64,000 nt of DNA, taken from positions 62,001-126,000 of the forward strand of contig DASPNR010000007.1 of the NCBI GenBank assembly GCA_035626395.1. The letters are read 5' to 3'. This document shows, in pieces, positions 28,950 through 36,977 of this stretch. The stretch's first letter is position 1. Each line of letters opens with the position of its first letter. The translations under genes were made by a program, and so were the position numbers. Under the pieces are notes generated by a model. It ran no database searches. It saw only the letters and a program-made list of their open reading frames with translations, and had not been told where the DNA came from. Origin of the DNA: Candidatus Limnocylindrales bacterium. GTDB lineage: Bacteria > Desulfobacterota > Binatia > UBA1149 > CAITLU01.

Positions 28950-30488
28950 CTACGAGACCGCGGATGTCAGCGAGCGCTGCGCCGGCCGGCCGAGGGAGAA
29001 GTAGAACGTCGTACCCACGCCTTCGGCCGATTCGCACGAGATGTGCCCGCCGTGGCGCTCGACGATCTTGCGGACGTACGACAGTCCGATGCCTTCGCCG
29101 GGAGCGGCATCGACGCGGAACCGGCGGAACGGCAGGAATGCCTTGGCAGCCTGATCGGCCGACATGCCCATGCCGGTATCACGCACGAAGTACTGCAGCT
29201 CGCCATCGACGGAACGGCTGCCGATGACGATGGAGCGGCGTGCACCTTCACCCATGTACTTGATGGCGTTGTCGATGAGGTTGCGGAACACCGCTTCGAC
29301 CTGCACGCGATCGCCCATGACGTCGGGCAGCTCCTCCACGCGTGCCTGGATCCCGCGCTCCCGGATCTGGTAACTCAACGAGTCGAGCACGCCCTGCACG
29401 AGCTTGGTCATCTCGAGCGGCTCGAAGTGATAATCGAGGCGGGCAACGCGCGAGAAATCGAGCAGGCGCTGCACCATGCGATTGAGCTTCTCGACACTGC
29501 GCACGCCGTCCTCGAGCGGCTTGGCGATGCGCTCCCCGCGCTCGTTCCAGCCGCCGTCGCTGCGCATGTGCTCGAGCTCCTCGAGCGCCATGTGCATGAA
29601 GCCGTACATCGCCGTCATCGGCGATCGCAGGTCGTGCGAGACCACGTGCACCATCTCTTCCATGTCGCGCGCCTGCGCGCTCAGCATCTCGTTCTCGACC
29701 TGCAGGCGCGTGGCCTCGCGCTCGCGACGCAGAGTGTGCACGTTCTCGGCAGCGATGCTGACGATCTGGGCGGCGGCGCCGAGCATCTTCAGATCCTCGG
29801 ATGTGATGCTCGCCTGCCGCCGGAACGGCACGAGCAGATAGCCATAGCGGTCCTTGTCGGTGGCGATGCGCGTGACGGCCAGGGACTCGCGACGTCCGAG
29901 CAGCCGCTCGCATTCCTCTGCCAGCACGACGTCCCCGCCGTCGGCGTCGATGAGCACCACGTCCTCGTTCATGTCCTCGAGCGCAGGAATCGAGCTCGGG
30001 TTGACGCGCATCTGCCGGTCCAGCCCGAACAGCGAGTACGCTTCGTCGCCCGGAACGCGCAGCAGCCCGCAGCCGCGCTGCAGATTCGTCGAGTGGGCGA
30101 GCACGCCGAGCACGCGCCCGAGCATCGCGCCAGGCTCCAGGGCAAGGCTCGTGCTCGCGCTCATGCGCAGCAGCGCATTGGTCTGCCGCCACAGACGCGC
30201 GGTCGCGTCGGCCATGTCGTTGATGACCACCTGGTGGGCGAGCTCACGCTCGCATGCGGCCCAGCACAGTCGCATCGTCTCGGGCGTGGGGCCGCCGCAG
30301 CCATTGAGACGGCCTACTGGAACGCCGTCGGCGGTCAGGCGATGGCGGACTTCACTGGGACGATCGGGGCTGACGGTGCCGGCAAGGACGTTGCCGTCCT
30401 CGTCGTCGATGAAGAAGCTGACCTTTCCCTGCGAGGAGTCGGAGAAGTCGCGGAAGATCGCTTCGAAGGCGGACCAGCGGATGCGCAT
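28950..30488 (-). CDS. sensor histidine kinase with GAF-like domain, soluble
   Basis: This 512-residue kinase has no membrane helix. An N-terminal region with Cys residues (LNGCGGPTPETMRLCWAACE, about 62-80) may form a small sensor module. A GAF-like domain (about 115-265), a coiled coil, a HisKA helix with phospho-His in VHVVSHDLRSPM and an ATPase domain (NLIDNAIKYMGEG, DTGMGM, GEGIGLSYV) follow. Ligand and partner are unknown, and no response regulator is nearby. The Nudix-family gene lies 15 bases upstream on the same strand, so they may be co-transcribed. Confidence 0.88.
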   Translation of the reverse strand: MRIRWSAFEAIFRDFSDSSQGKVSFFIDDEDGNVLAGTVSPDRPSEVRHRLTADGVPVGRLNGCGGPTPETMRLCWAACERELAHQVVINDMADATARLWRQTNALLRMSASTSLALEPGAMLGRVLGVLAHSTNLQRGCGLLRVPGDEAYSLFGLDRQMRVNPSSIPALEDMNEDVVLIDADGGDVVLAEECERLLGRRESLAVTRIATDKDRYGYLLVPFRRQASITSEDLKMLGAAAQIVSIAAENVHTLRREREATRLQVENEMLSAQARDMEEMVHVVSHDLRSPMTAMYGFMHMALEELEHMRSDGGWNERGERIAKPLEDGVRSVEKLNRMVQRLLDFSRVARLDYHFEPLEMTKLVQGVLDSLSYQIRERGIQARVEELPDVMGDRVQVEAVFRNLIDNAIKYMGEGARRSIVIGSRSVDGELQYFVRDTGMGMSADQAAKAFLPFRRFRVDAAPGEGIGLSYVRKIVERHGGHISCESAEGVGTTFYFSLGRPAQRSLTSAVS

Positions 30489-30503
30489 GACCGATCCACA
30501 CCT

Positions 30504-31379
30504 TCAGGGACGATGCCAGAGCCCGTCGCGCAGGACCAGACGGTTGACGGCGCGGCCGGCCGGCTCGCTGGCCTCTCCGCTCGGATAGTCGGCATCGCCC
30601 GGGTAGAGGATCGTGATCGTCTCGCCGCACATCGTGATCTTCGGAAGGATACGTGGGATCGGTGCGCTGAGGAACGCCCCCAGTGCGTCCTCGACGCTGG
30701 TGTAAGCCGCCAGACTCTCGAGCGTGGCGATGGTGGGCGGCACCAGCTCGATCTCGCGGTCGCGATAACGCTGCAGAGCGCGCGACGGCGTGATCCATTC
30801 GCCTTCCGACGACTCCACCGCGCAGTGCTGCGCCAGCTGTCGTTCGGGGGCGCGGGCCAGGAAGAAGCGGGTGTCGAAGCGCTTCTTCTCTCGCTGCGGC
30901 GTGATCCAGTGGGCGAAGTAGCGGAGACCCGACACGTCCAGGCGCAGACCCTCGCGGCGCACCGCGTCCACGAATCCGCCGCGGCCGTGGCTCGATGCCT
31001 CGCGCGCGTCGCGCAGGCGCCTGGCTCGCTCGCTGCCGTCCTGCAGATCCACCCACTCGCCGGCCTCGTCGCGCGCGAGAAGAATGCCCGACTCCTCGAA
31101 CAGCTCGCGCACCGCCGCCAGCAGCAGCGCGCACGATGTCGCAGGATCCTCATGCAGCCGATGCCCTGCTCCCATCTCCTCCACGCCCGCCAGCAGCTCG
31201 CGCGCCGCTTCGCTGCGATCGCCCTCGTCGACGGCGCCGCCGGGAAAGACGTGCGCGCCGCCGAGGAAACCCAGCCGGGAGTCACGGCGGACCATGAAGA
31301 CCTCCACGCCCCGCTCCTGCTCGCGCAGAGCGAGGACGGTGGCGGCATCTCGAACGGCAGCGGAGGTGGGATCGGGCAT
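30504..31379 (-). CDS. Nudix hydrolase family protein (NUDT19/NUDT7-like)
   Basis: This 291-residue protein has the Nudix fold start (AATVLALREQERGVEVFMVRR), GGAHVFPGGAVDEGD and the core RELFEESG, which supplies the REx2EExG metal ligands. The spacing between the first Gly and this core is longer than the standard box, as in NUDT19/NUDT7-like proteins that hydrolyse CoA or acyl-CoA. The second half (about 140-291) is an extra domain ending near the C-terminus with an ITMCGETITILYPGD strand pair. Substrate is not provable from sequence. The gene lies directly upstream of the soluble kinase gene. Confidence 0.83.
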   Translation of the reverse strand: MPDPTSAAVRDAATVLALREQERGVEVFMVRRDSRLGFLGGAHVFPGGAVDEGDRSEAARELLAGVEEMGAGHRLHEDPATSCALLLAAVRELFEESGILLARDEAGEWVDLQDGSERARRLRDAREASSHGRGGFVDAVRREGLRLDVSGLRYFAHWITPQREKKRFDTRFFLARAPERQLAQHCAVESSEGEWITPSRALQRYRDREIELVPPTIATLESLAAYTSVEDALGAFLSAPIPRILPKITMCGETITILYPGDADYPSGEASEPAGRAVNRLVLRDGLWHRP

Positions 31380-31434
31380 TCGACGCGTCAGACGCGGACG
31401 CGATGGGTGGAAACGAGCGAACGGCGGCAGTGGG

Positions 31435-31510
31435 TGGCTGGGGAGGAAGGACTCGAACCTTCAATTCCCTGATCCAGAGTCAGGTGCCTTACCAATTTGG
31501 CCACTCCCCA
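31435..31510 (-). tRNA. tRNA-Gln (CTG)
   Basis: On the minus strand, the acceptor stem TGGGGAG pairs with CTCCCCA, with discriminator G and an encoded CCA. The anticodon stem is CCTGA/TCAGG; the loop CTCTGGA gives anticodon CTG (glutamine, CAG codons). The T-arm carries GGTTCGAGTCC. It lies about 110 bases downstream of infA on the same strand. Confidence 0.96.
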
Positions 31511-31619
31511 GTGCGTTTTGCGGGTCCGGTCACCATCGCAAAACCGGACTTCGGAGTCTACCCGGAAGCCGCGACCACGAGCCCCGCCGGCGCGGCAGCG
31601 GATGCTCGAACCTCGCGCC

Positions 31620-31841
31620 TCAGTTGTTCTTTTCGCGCCAGGTGATGCGGCCGCGAGTCAGGTCGTACGGCGAGAGCTCCACCTTGACCTTGTCCCCCGG
31701 CAGGATGCGGATGTAGTACTTGCGCATCTTGCCCGAGATGTGGGCGAGCACGGTGTGGCCGTTCTCGAGCTTCACTCGGAAGAACGCGTTGGGCAGGCTC
31801 TCGACCACCTCGCCGTTCACCTCGATTCCGTCTTTGGCCAT
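31620..31841 (-). CDS. infA: translation initiation factor IF-1
   Basis: This 73-residue OB-fold protein ([20 protein letters not shown]...[10 protein letters not shown]) binds the 30S A site during initiation. Length and sequence are typical. AAAGGAGAC lies just upstream of ATG 31841. It stands outside the ribosomal protein operon, with tRNA-Gln downstream, which may share its transcript. Confidence 0.98.
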   Translation of the reverse strand: MAKDGIEVNGEVVESLPNAFFRVKLENGHTVLAHISGKMRKYYIRILPGDKVKVELSPYDLTRGRITWREKNN

Positions 31842-31989
31842 AGTCTCCTTTGCAGAACGCGCCGCTTGCCGCGGCGGAAGGCCGGCACGCTAGCAGCGCA
31901 TCGGAACGCTCACAACCCAGGCAAAAACGCCGCGCCACGCCGTTTCGCGAGGCTGTTGTGACGGCAGGCCCTCGCCGCTAAGCGGAGGC

Positions 31990-32772
31990 ATGGGCACCAG
32001 CGAGAACCTGCGAACCGAGGTCGACGGCACCATCGGCTGGCTGACCGTGGACCGACCCGAAAGCCGCGGCGCGATGACGCGGGCGATGTGGGAGGCGATG
32101 CCGGCGAAGCTCGCCGAGCTGGCAGGGGCAGCCGGCGTGCGACTGATCGTCGTGCGCGGCTCCGCGGGAGGGTTCATCGCCGGCGCCGACATCACCGAGT
32201 TCGAGAAGTACCGTTCCAATCCCGAGCTGGCGCGCAAGTACGATGAGGGCAGCACTGCCACTCTGGAAGCTCTGGCCACGCTTTCGGTGCCGAGCCTGGC
32301 CATGATCGATGGCGCCTGCGTCGGCGGCGGATCGCTCATCGCGTTCGGCTGCGATCTTCGCGTGGCTTCGGATCGCGCGTTTCTGGCGATCCCGGCCGGC
32401 CGCCTCGGCCTGGCATACCCGCCCCACGGGCTGGAGCGCCTGGTGGCGGTGGTCGGGGAGGCCGTTGCGCTCGACCTGCTGCTGACGGGCCGGCGCATTC
32501 CCGCGCCCGAGGCGCTCTCGCTCGGGATGATCCATCGCTGCTTCCCCGCAGCTTCGCTGGAGGCCGACACTCGAGCGTTGGCCGCCGAGGTCGCGCGCAT
32601 GGCGCCCCTTGCGCTGCGATATGCGCGCCTGGCCGTGCGGCGGCGTCTGGAGAGCCGGCTGTCGGCGCAGGAGGTAGCCGGCCTGGTCGCCGACTGCTTT
32701 GCCAGCCGCGACTATCAGGAAGGCGTGACCGCCTTTCTGGAAAAGCGCGATCCCGTCTTCCGCGGCCGCTGA
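31990..32772 (+). CDS. enoyl-CoA hydratase/isomerase (crotonase) family protein
   Basis: This is a second crotonase-fold protein (260 residues). It has oxyanion-hole segments (FIAGADITEFEKY, DGACVGGGSLIAFGCDLRVA) and LTGRRIPAPEALSLGMIHRCF near the C-terminal half. As in the other copy, the two hydratase glutamates seem absent: Leu at the GGG+2 position, and no PE pair in FLAIPAGRLGL. It is probably a crotonase-superfamily enzyme of another reaction type. It stands alone, divergent from infA. Confidence 0.86.
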   Translation: MGTSENLRTEVDGTIGWLTVDRPESRGAMTRAMWEAMPAKLAELAGAAGVRLIVVRGSAGGFIAGADITEFEKYRSNPELARKYDEGSTATLEALATLSVPSLAMIDGACVGGGSLIAFGCDLRVASDRAFLAIPAGRLGLAYPPHGLERLVAVVGEAVALDLLLTGRRIPAPEALSLGMIHRCFPAASLEADTRALAAEVARMAPLALRYARLAVRRRLESRLSAQEVAGLVADCFASRDYQEGVTAFLEKRDPVFRGR

Positions 32773-32950
32773 GCTTCCGGCAAACGCACCCGTCGCCGTA
32801 CAGGCTCGAACCGTCTGGTTCACCCTTGTCCGAACGGCGGCCGGACCTGCTCGAGAAAGCGTTTGAAAAACGATGATTTACGCTCCGCGGCCGCGGGGCA
32901 CGCGACTGGCTTTGTCACTGGCGTTCGCAACTACGCCAGGAGGCAACGCC

Positions 32951-33133
32951 ATGAGCATTCGCACCAAGACCACCGACTCCAGCAGCAAGAACAGCACGCG
33001 CCTGGTCCTGACCGGCAAGCGCGTGGAGGGGACCTGGGTGATGGAGTCCAAGCTGCCGGTCCGGGTGCGCCGCAGCGACCTGAACGACGCCGTCGTCGTC
33101 GCCGACAATCGCCGCGTCCGGACCTTGCACTGA
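32951..33133 (+). CDS. small basic protein of unknown function
   Basis: This 60-residue protein starts at ATG 32951, chosen because AGGAGG lies 9 bases upstream; the open frame begins at 32873. It is Arg/Lys/Ser/Thr-rich (MSIRTKTTDSSSKNSTRLVL, VRRSDLNDAVVVADNRRVRT), with no membrane segment. No known family is recognised. The strong ribosome-binding site argues that it is a real gene. It stands alone between a crotonase gene and a convergent membrane-protein gene. Confidence 0.55.
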   Translation: MSIRTKTTDSSSKNSTRLVLTGKRVEGTWVMESKLPVRVRRSDLNDAVVVADNRRVRTLH

Positions 33134-33190
33134 GACCGGCGACCTGAGCGTCGGGCGCCGCTTCGGAAGATGCGGCGTCCGGCCTCGCTC

Positions 33191-33772
33191 TCAAGCCCTC
33201 TGCCAGAGGTAGCGGCGGTTGACCACGATCGCGATCGCCACCGAGGCGACGCCCATCGTCAGGTTCCACACGTGCAGGCCTAGGACGGCGGGGGCAGCGC
33301 CGACCTCGTAGCTCTGCAAAGAGGCGACGAACGCGCCGCAGACCAGCAGCAGCAGGCCCAGCCAACGGTACAGCGACAGGCGCGTGCGCCATCCCCACAT
33401 CGCATATGCCGATCCGACCGCCAGCAGCCACAGCGGCTGCACCAGCGCAGGCCGCCCCGTGGCGATCAGGAAGATGGTCCCGCCGAAGCCGATCAGCAGC
33501 AGCGGCGCCCACAGCCTGGCGGCAGGGAAGACGGCATCGCCGGCCGGACCGACCATCTTCGCCACGCGCCGCTCGTGCACGGCGCCGGCGATGAGACCGG
33601 CTGCGAAGAATGCGAGCGTGTAGCCGCCGGCGCTCAGCGGCGCCCATGCGGTGCCGGCTGCCATCGCATAGGAGGGAACGCTAAGAGCCATGTTGACGAC
33701 GGCCCAGGTGGCCATGTTGTAGGCGCTGGTGCGAAGGAAGGGGTCGCGGCAGAAGGCCTCGGAGTCGAGCAT
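33191..33772 (-). CDS. integral membrane protein of unknown function
   Basis: This 193-residue protein has about six hydrophobic segments spread over the whole length (NMATWAVVNMALSVPSYAMA, GGYTLAFFAAGLIAGAV, LWAPLLLIGFGGTIFLIA, PLWLLAVGSAYAMWGW, WLGLLLLVCGAFVASL, LTMGVASVAIAIVVN). No motif for a known transporter is visible. It starts six bases after the stop of the zinc-ribbon gene, so the two probably form an operon. Confidence 0.7.
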   Translation of the reverse strand: MLDSEAFCRDPFLRTSAYNMATWAVVNMALSVPSYAMAAGTAWAPLSAGGYTLAFFAAGLIAGAVHERRVAKMVGPAGDAVFPAARLWAPLLLIGFGGTIFLIATGRPALVQPLWLLAVGSAYAMWGWRTRLSLYRWLGLLLLVCGAFVASLQSYEVGAAPAVLGLHVWNLTMGVASVAIAIVVNRRYLWQRA

Positions 33773-33778
33773 GGTCGC

Positions 33779-34033
33779 TCAGGCCGGTGCGAAGCCGGTG
33801 ACGCGGGTGCGCATCTTGCCGTCGAAAGGCACTTCCTCGGCCAGGTTGCGGCCGCCGCAGCGGGGACACGGGAAAAACGCCACATCCCCATCGCGCTCGG
33901 CAAGCTCGATCATGTTTCCGAGCAGGTAGCCTTCCTCCGTCTCTTCATAGGCGAGCAGCGCCCGGCACTCCTGCGAGCGGCAGCGCAGGACGTGGACCTT
34001 CACCTCTTTCTTCTTCGCCGGCGCCTCGCTCAT
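33779..34033 (-). CDS. small zinc-ribbon-like protein
   Basis: This 84-residue protein has paired cysteines in LRCRSQECRALLAY (C-x5-C) and FPCPRCGGR (CxxC), about 38 residues apart, as in a zinc ribbon. The rest is mixed and charged, with a Lys-rich N-terminus. The function is unknown; such ribbons bind nucleic acid or mediate protein contacts. It is the first gene of a two-gene operon with the membrane protein. Confidence 0.68.
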   Translation of the reverse strand: MSEAPAKKKEVKVHVLRCRSQECRALLAYEETEEGYLLGNMIELAERDGDVAFFPCPRCGGRNLAEEVPFDGKMRTRVTGFAPA

Positions 34034-34138
34034 CCGCGACGGTTAGCCGACGGCCGCGAGCCTGGCAACCGCGAGCGGACCCGCTCGAACGAGGAGATTG
34101 CAGGTAGACGCTGGGACGGTCCAGGTTAGAATCCTTCG

Positions 34139-35536
34139 ATGACACAGGCTCTCGACATCCTTCGTGACATCGCGGCGGGGCAGGACGGCTTCGTCGAGCT
34201 CCGCTACCACGCCAAGACCTCGCGCAGCATCGGCGTCGACAAGGGAAAGGTGGAACGCTCACAGATCCGGCACCGCAAGGGCGTGGGCGTGCGAGTGTTC
34301 GAAGCGGGCGGATGGGGATTCGCCTCCACCGGCTCACTGGATGCGGCATCGATCCGGCGCGCGATCGACACCGCACGGGCCGGCGCGCGCTCGACCGCTC
34401 GAGCCGCCTCCCATTCGCTGACGCAGCTTCCACAATGCGAGCTGGCGCGCGGGGTCTTCGACCAGGAAGGCCTCGAGGATGTGGCGGTGCGCACGCTGGA
34501 AGAGAAGATCGGCATGGCCGCCGGCCTGGAAGCTCGCGTGCGCGGCGCATCCTCGGCGATCCGTTCGGCCAGCTGCACGTACAACGAGATCTTCGAGGAG
34601 AAGGCCATCGTCACCACCGACGGTGCCGCCGCCGCGTTTCGCCTGGTACGGCCCGAGCTGCGCGTGCAGGCGGTGGCCGAAAAGGATGGGCAGCTCTCGA
34701 CCGGCAGCGAAGCCGTCGGCGCCACCGGCGGCTGGGACTGCCTCTTCCGCGGCGCCACCGGCGAAGCGCTTGCCGCGCGCGCCGCACGACTGGCGCAGGA
34801 TCTGCTGTCCGCGCGCCATGCCGAAGGAGGACGCTCGGTCGTCATCCTGGCGCCGTCCATCGTGGGCCTTCTGGTGCACGAGGCGATCGGACACACGGTC
34901 GAAGCCGACTTCGTGCAGGCCGGCTCCGTCGCCGCCGGCAAGATCGGCCAGCGCGTGGCCAGCGAGCTGGTCACGCTGCGCGACAGCGGGGTCTCCGAGC
35001 ACTACGTCGGCGCCGGCGGCACCATTCCCGTCGACGATGAAGGCGTCGTTGCCGGCCGCACCACCATCATCGAAAACGGCCGTCTCGTCTCCTACCTGCA
35101 CAACCGCGAGAGCGCCGCGAAGTTCGGCGTCACGCCCACGGGCAACGCGCGCGCGTGGGAGTATTCGGACCAGCCGCTGATCCGCATGCGCAACACATAC
35201 CTGGAGCCGGGCGACAAGAGCCTCGACGAGATCATCGCCGACACCGCCGACGGCTATCTGCTCGAAGGCCCGCGCAACGGCCAGGCGGACGCCACGGGTG
35301 AGTTCATGTTTGGCGTGCAGGAAGCCTACCGGATCAGGAACGGCAAGCTCGGCGAGCTGGTGCGAGGCATGACGCTGTCGGGCATCGCCTTCGACGTGCT
35401 CGGCACCGTCGATGCGGTCTCGCGCGACTTCCGCTGGGATCTCGGCGCCGGCTACTGCGGCAAGGGACAGCCGGCCAAGGTCGATGCCGGTGGGCCGTAT
35501 GTCCGCTGCCGCGCTCTGCTAGGCGGCGAGCAGTAG
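34139..35536 (+). CDS. tldD: TldD metalloprotease subunit
   Basis: TldD is the active subunit of the TldD/TldE protease, which processes peptides such as modified-peptide precursors and degrades antitoxin-like substrates in other bacteria. The 465-residue product has the HExxxH motif in HEAIGHTVEAD starting at residue 247, and typical flanks (FVELRYHAKTSRSIGVDKGK, LEGPRNGQADATGEF). The next gene encodes its partner. No peptide precursor cluster is seen locally, so the substrate is unknown. Confidence 0.95.
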   Translation: MTQALDILRDIAAGQDGFVELRYHAKTSRSIGVDKGKVERSQIRHRKGVGVRVFEAGGWGFASTGSLDAASIRRAIDTARAGARSTARAASHSLTQLPQCELARGVFDQEGLEDVAVRTLEEKIGMAAGLEARVRGASSAIRSASCTYNEIFEEKAIVTTDGAAAAFRLVRPELRVQAVAEKDGQLSTGSEAVGATGGWDCLFRGATGEALAARAARLAQDLLSARHAEGGRSVVILAPSIVGLLVHEAIGHTVEADFVQAGSVAAGKIGQRVASELVTLRDSGVSEHYVGAGGTIPVDDEGVVAGRTTIIENGRLVSYLHNRESAAKFGVTPTGNARAWEYSDQPLIRMRNTYLEPGDKSLDEIIADTADGYLLEGPRNGQADATGEFMFGVQEAYRIRNGKLGELVRGMTLSGIAFDVLGTVDAVSRDFRWDLGAGYCGKGQPAKVDAGGPYVRCRALLGGEQ

Positions 35537-35587
35537 GACGGGCGAGCAGTAGGACGAAGGAACGGCAGTCGCCAGCAAGGAGCATTC

Positions 35588-36943
35588 GTGAACGAGCGCA
35601 CCCTTCTCGACATGTGCCACACGCTCGTGGAGCACGCGCGCAAGGCCGGTGCCGATCAGGCCGAGGCCGCCGCGGCCTGGCAGCATGTCGTCGAGACGCA
35701 CGTCGAGAACGGCGTGCCGCACACGGTCCACAGTCGTGAGGAGACGAGCTTCGGCCTGCGGGTGATCGTCGGCAGCTCGCAGGGATTCGTCACGGCCAAC
35801 GACGTCGAGCCCGACCTGCTCGCCGAGCGCGCCGCCGAAGCCGTCGCGCAGGCGCGAGTCACGCCCGCCGATCCGGCCGTGGGACTGCCCGAGTCGCGGC
35901 CGGTCGCACCCGTGCCGGGCCTGTACGATCCCGAAGTCGGCGACGTCGGCGCCGAGGAGACCGCGCGGCTGGCGGGAGAGATGCTCGCGCGAATTCGCGA
36001 TCTCGACCCACGCGTGCGCGTCGACTCGGGCTCGGTCTCGGCCAGCGTCACGCTGGCTGCGCTGACTTCGACCAGCGGCATCGTGGTCAGCGAGGCCAGC
36101 TCGCTGATGGATGCCAGCGCGTTCGGCATGGCCGTGGACGGCGACGACGTGGCAAGCTTCGATTACGACAGCGCGATCGCACGCCGCGTGCGCGGCTTCG
36201 AAGACGAGATCGCCGAAGCGTGCGCGCGCTTCGTCTCCAAGTGCACGGCAGGCCTCGGCGCCGGGCGCGGCGAGAGCTTCCGCGGCCCCATCGTGCTGTC
36301 GCCCGAGGCAGTGGCCGAGTTCCTGCTGCCGACGCTGATCTCGGCGCTGACCGCCGATGCCGTGCGAAAGGGGCGCAGTCCGCTGGCCAATCGCATCGGC
36401 GGCTCGGTCGCCTCTCCTCTTCTGTCGCTCTGGGACGACGGGCGCGTGCCGGGCGGCGCCTCTTCCAGCGCATTCGATCGCGAGGGCCTGCCGACGGCGA
36501 GGCGCGCGCTGATCGCGTCCGGGATGCTGCAGGGCCTTCTCTACAACCATTACGAAGCGCGCGCGGCCGGCGGCGAGGCGCGCAGCACCGGCAATGCGGT
36601 CGGGTCGGTCACTTCGCTGCCGAGCGTGGGACCGCACCGCCTCGAGGTGGAGCCGGGCTCCACGGCGATGGATGCGCTCGTCGACGGCCATGAGCGGGCA
36701 GTGTGGGTCGGGCGCTACTCGGGCAGCACCAACGCGGTGACCGGCGATTTCTCGGGTGTGGTCAAGAACGGCTTCCTCATCGAAGCCGGAGAGCGCCGGC
36801 CGGTGCGCGAGGTCCTGATCGCCGGAAACGTCTTCGAGCTGCTCGGCAGGATCTCGGCGATCTCGCGCGAGCGCCGAGACGTCAGCGGCAGCGTGCTGGT
36901 CCCGGCGATGCGCGCCGAGGACGTCTCGATCACGGCGGGCTGA
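35588..36943 (+). CDS. tldE: TldE/PmbA partner subunit of TldD protease
   Basis: This 451-residue homologue of TldD lacks the HExxxH metal site, as expected for the TldE/PmbA subunit. Conserved features include ADQAEAAAAWQHVVETHVENG near the N-terminus, the central FDREGLPTARRALI and the C-terminal TNAVTGDFSGVVKNGFLIE. It starts 51 bases after tldD on the same strand with AAGGAG upstream of GTG 35588, so the pair should be co-expressed and form one complex. It ends convergent with the sulfatase-fold gene. Confidence 0.94.
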   Translation: MNERTLLDMCHTLVEHARKAGADQAEAAAAWQHVVETHVENGVPHTVHSREETSFGLRVIVGSSQGFVTANDVEPDLLAERAAEAVAQARVTPADPAVGLPESRPVAPVPGLYDPEVGDVGAEETARLAGEMLARIRDLDPRVRVDSGSVSASVTLAALTSTSGIVVSEASSLMDASAFGMAVDGDDVASFDYDSAIARRVRGFEDEIAEACARFVSKCTAGLGAGRGESFRGPIVLSPEAVAEFLLPTLISALTADAVRKGRSPLANRIGGSVASPLLSLWDDGRVPGGASSSAFDREGLPTARRALIASGMLQGLLYNHYEARAAGGEARSTGNAVGSVTSLPSVGPHRLEVEPGSTAMDALVDGHERAVWVGRYSGSTNAVTGDFSGVVKNGFLIEAGERRPVREVLIAGNVFELLGRISAISRERRDVSGSVLVPAMRAEDVSITAG

Positions 36944-36977
36944 AGCGTCGCGCGCTCCGCGCCCCGATCCGCCGACC

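Noticed and set aside
28938..31472. 844-codon plus-strand frame
   Set aside because: It is the shadow of the soluble histidine kinase and the Nudix gene, both of which show clear family motifs on the minus strand.
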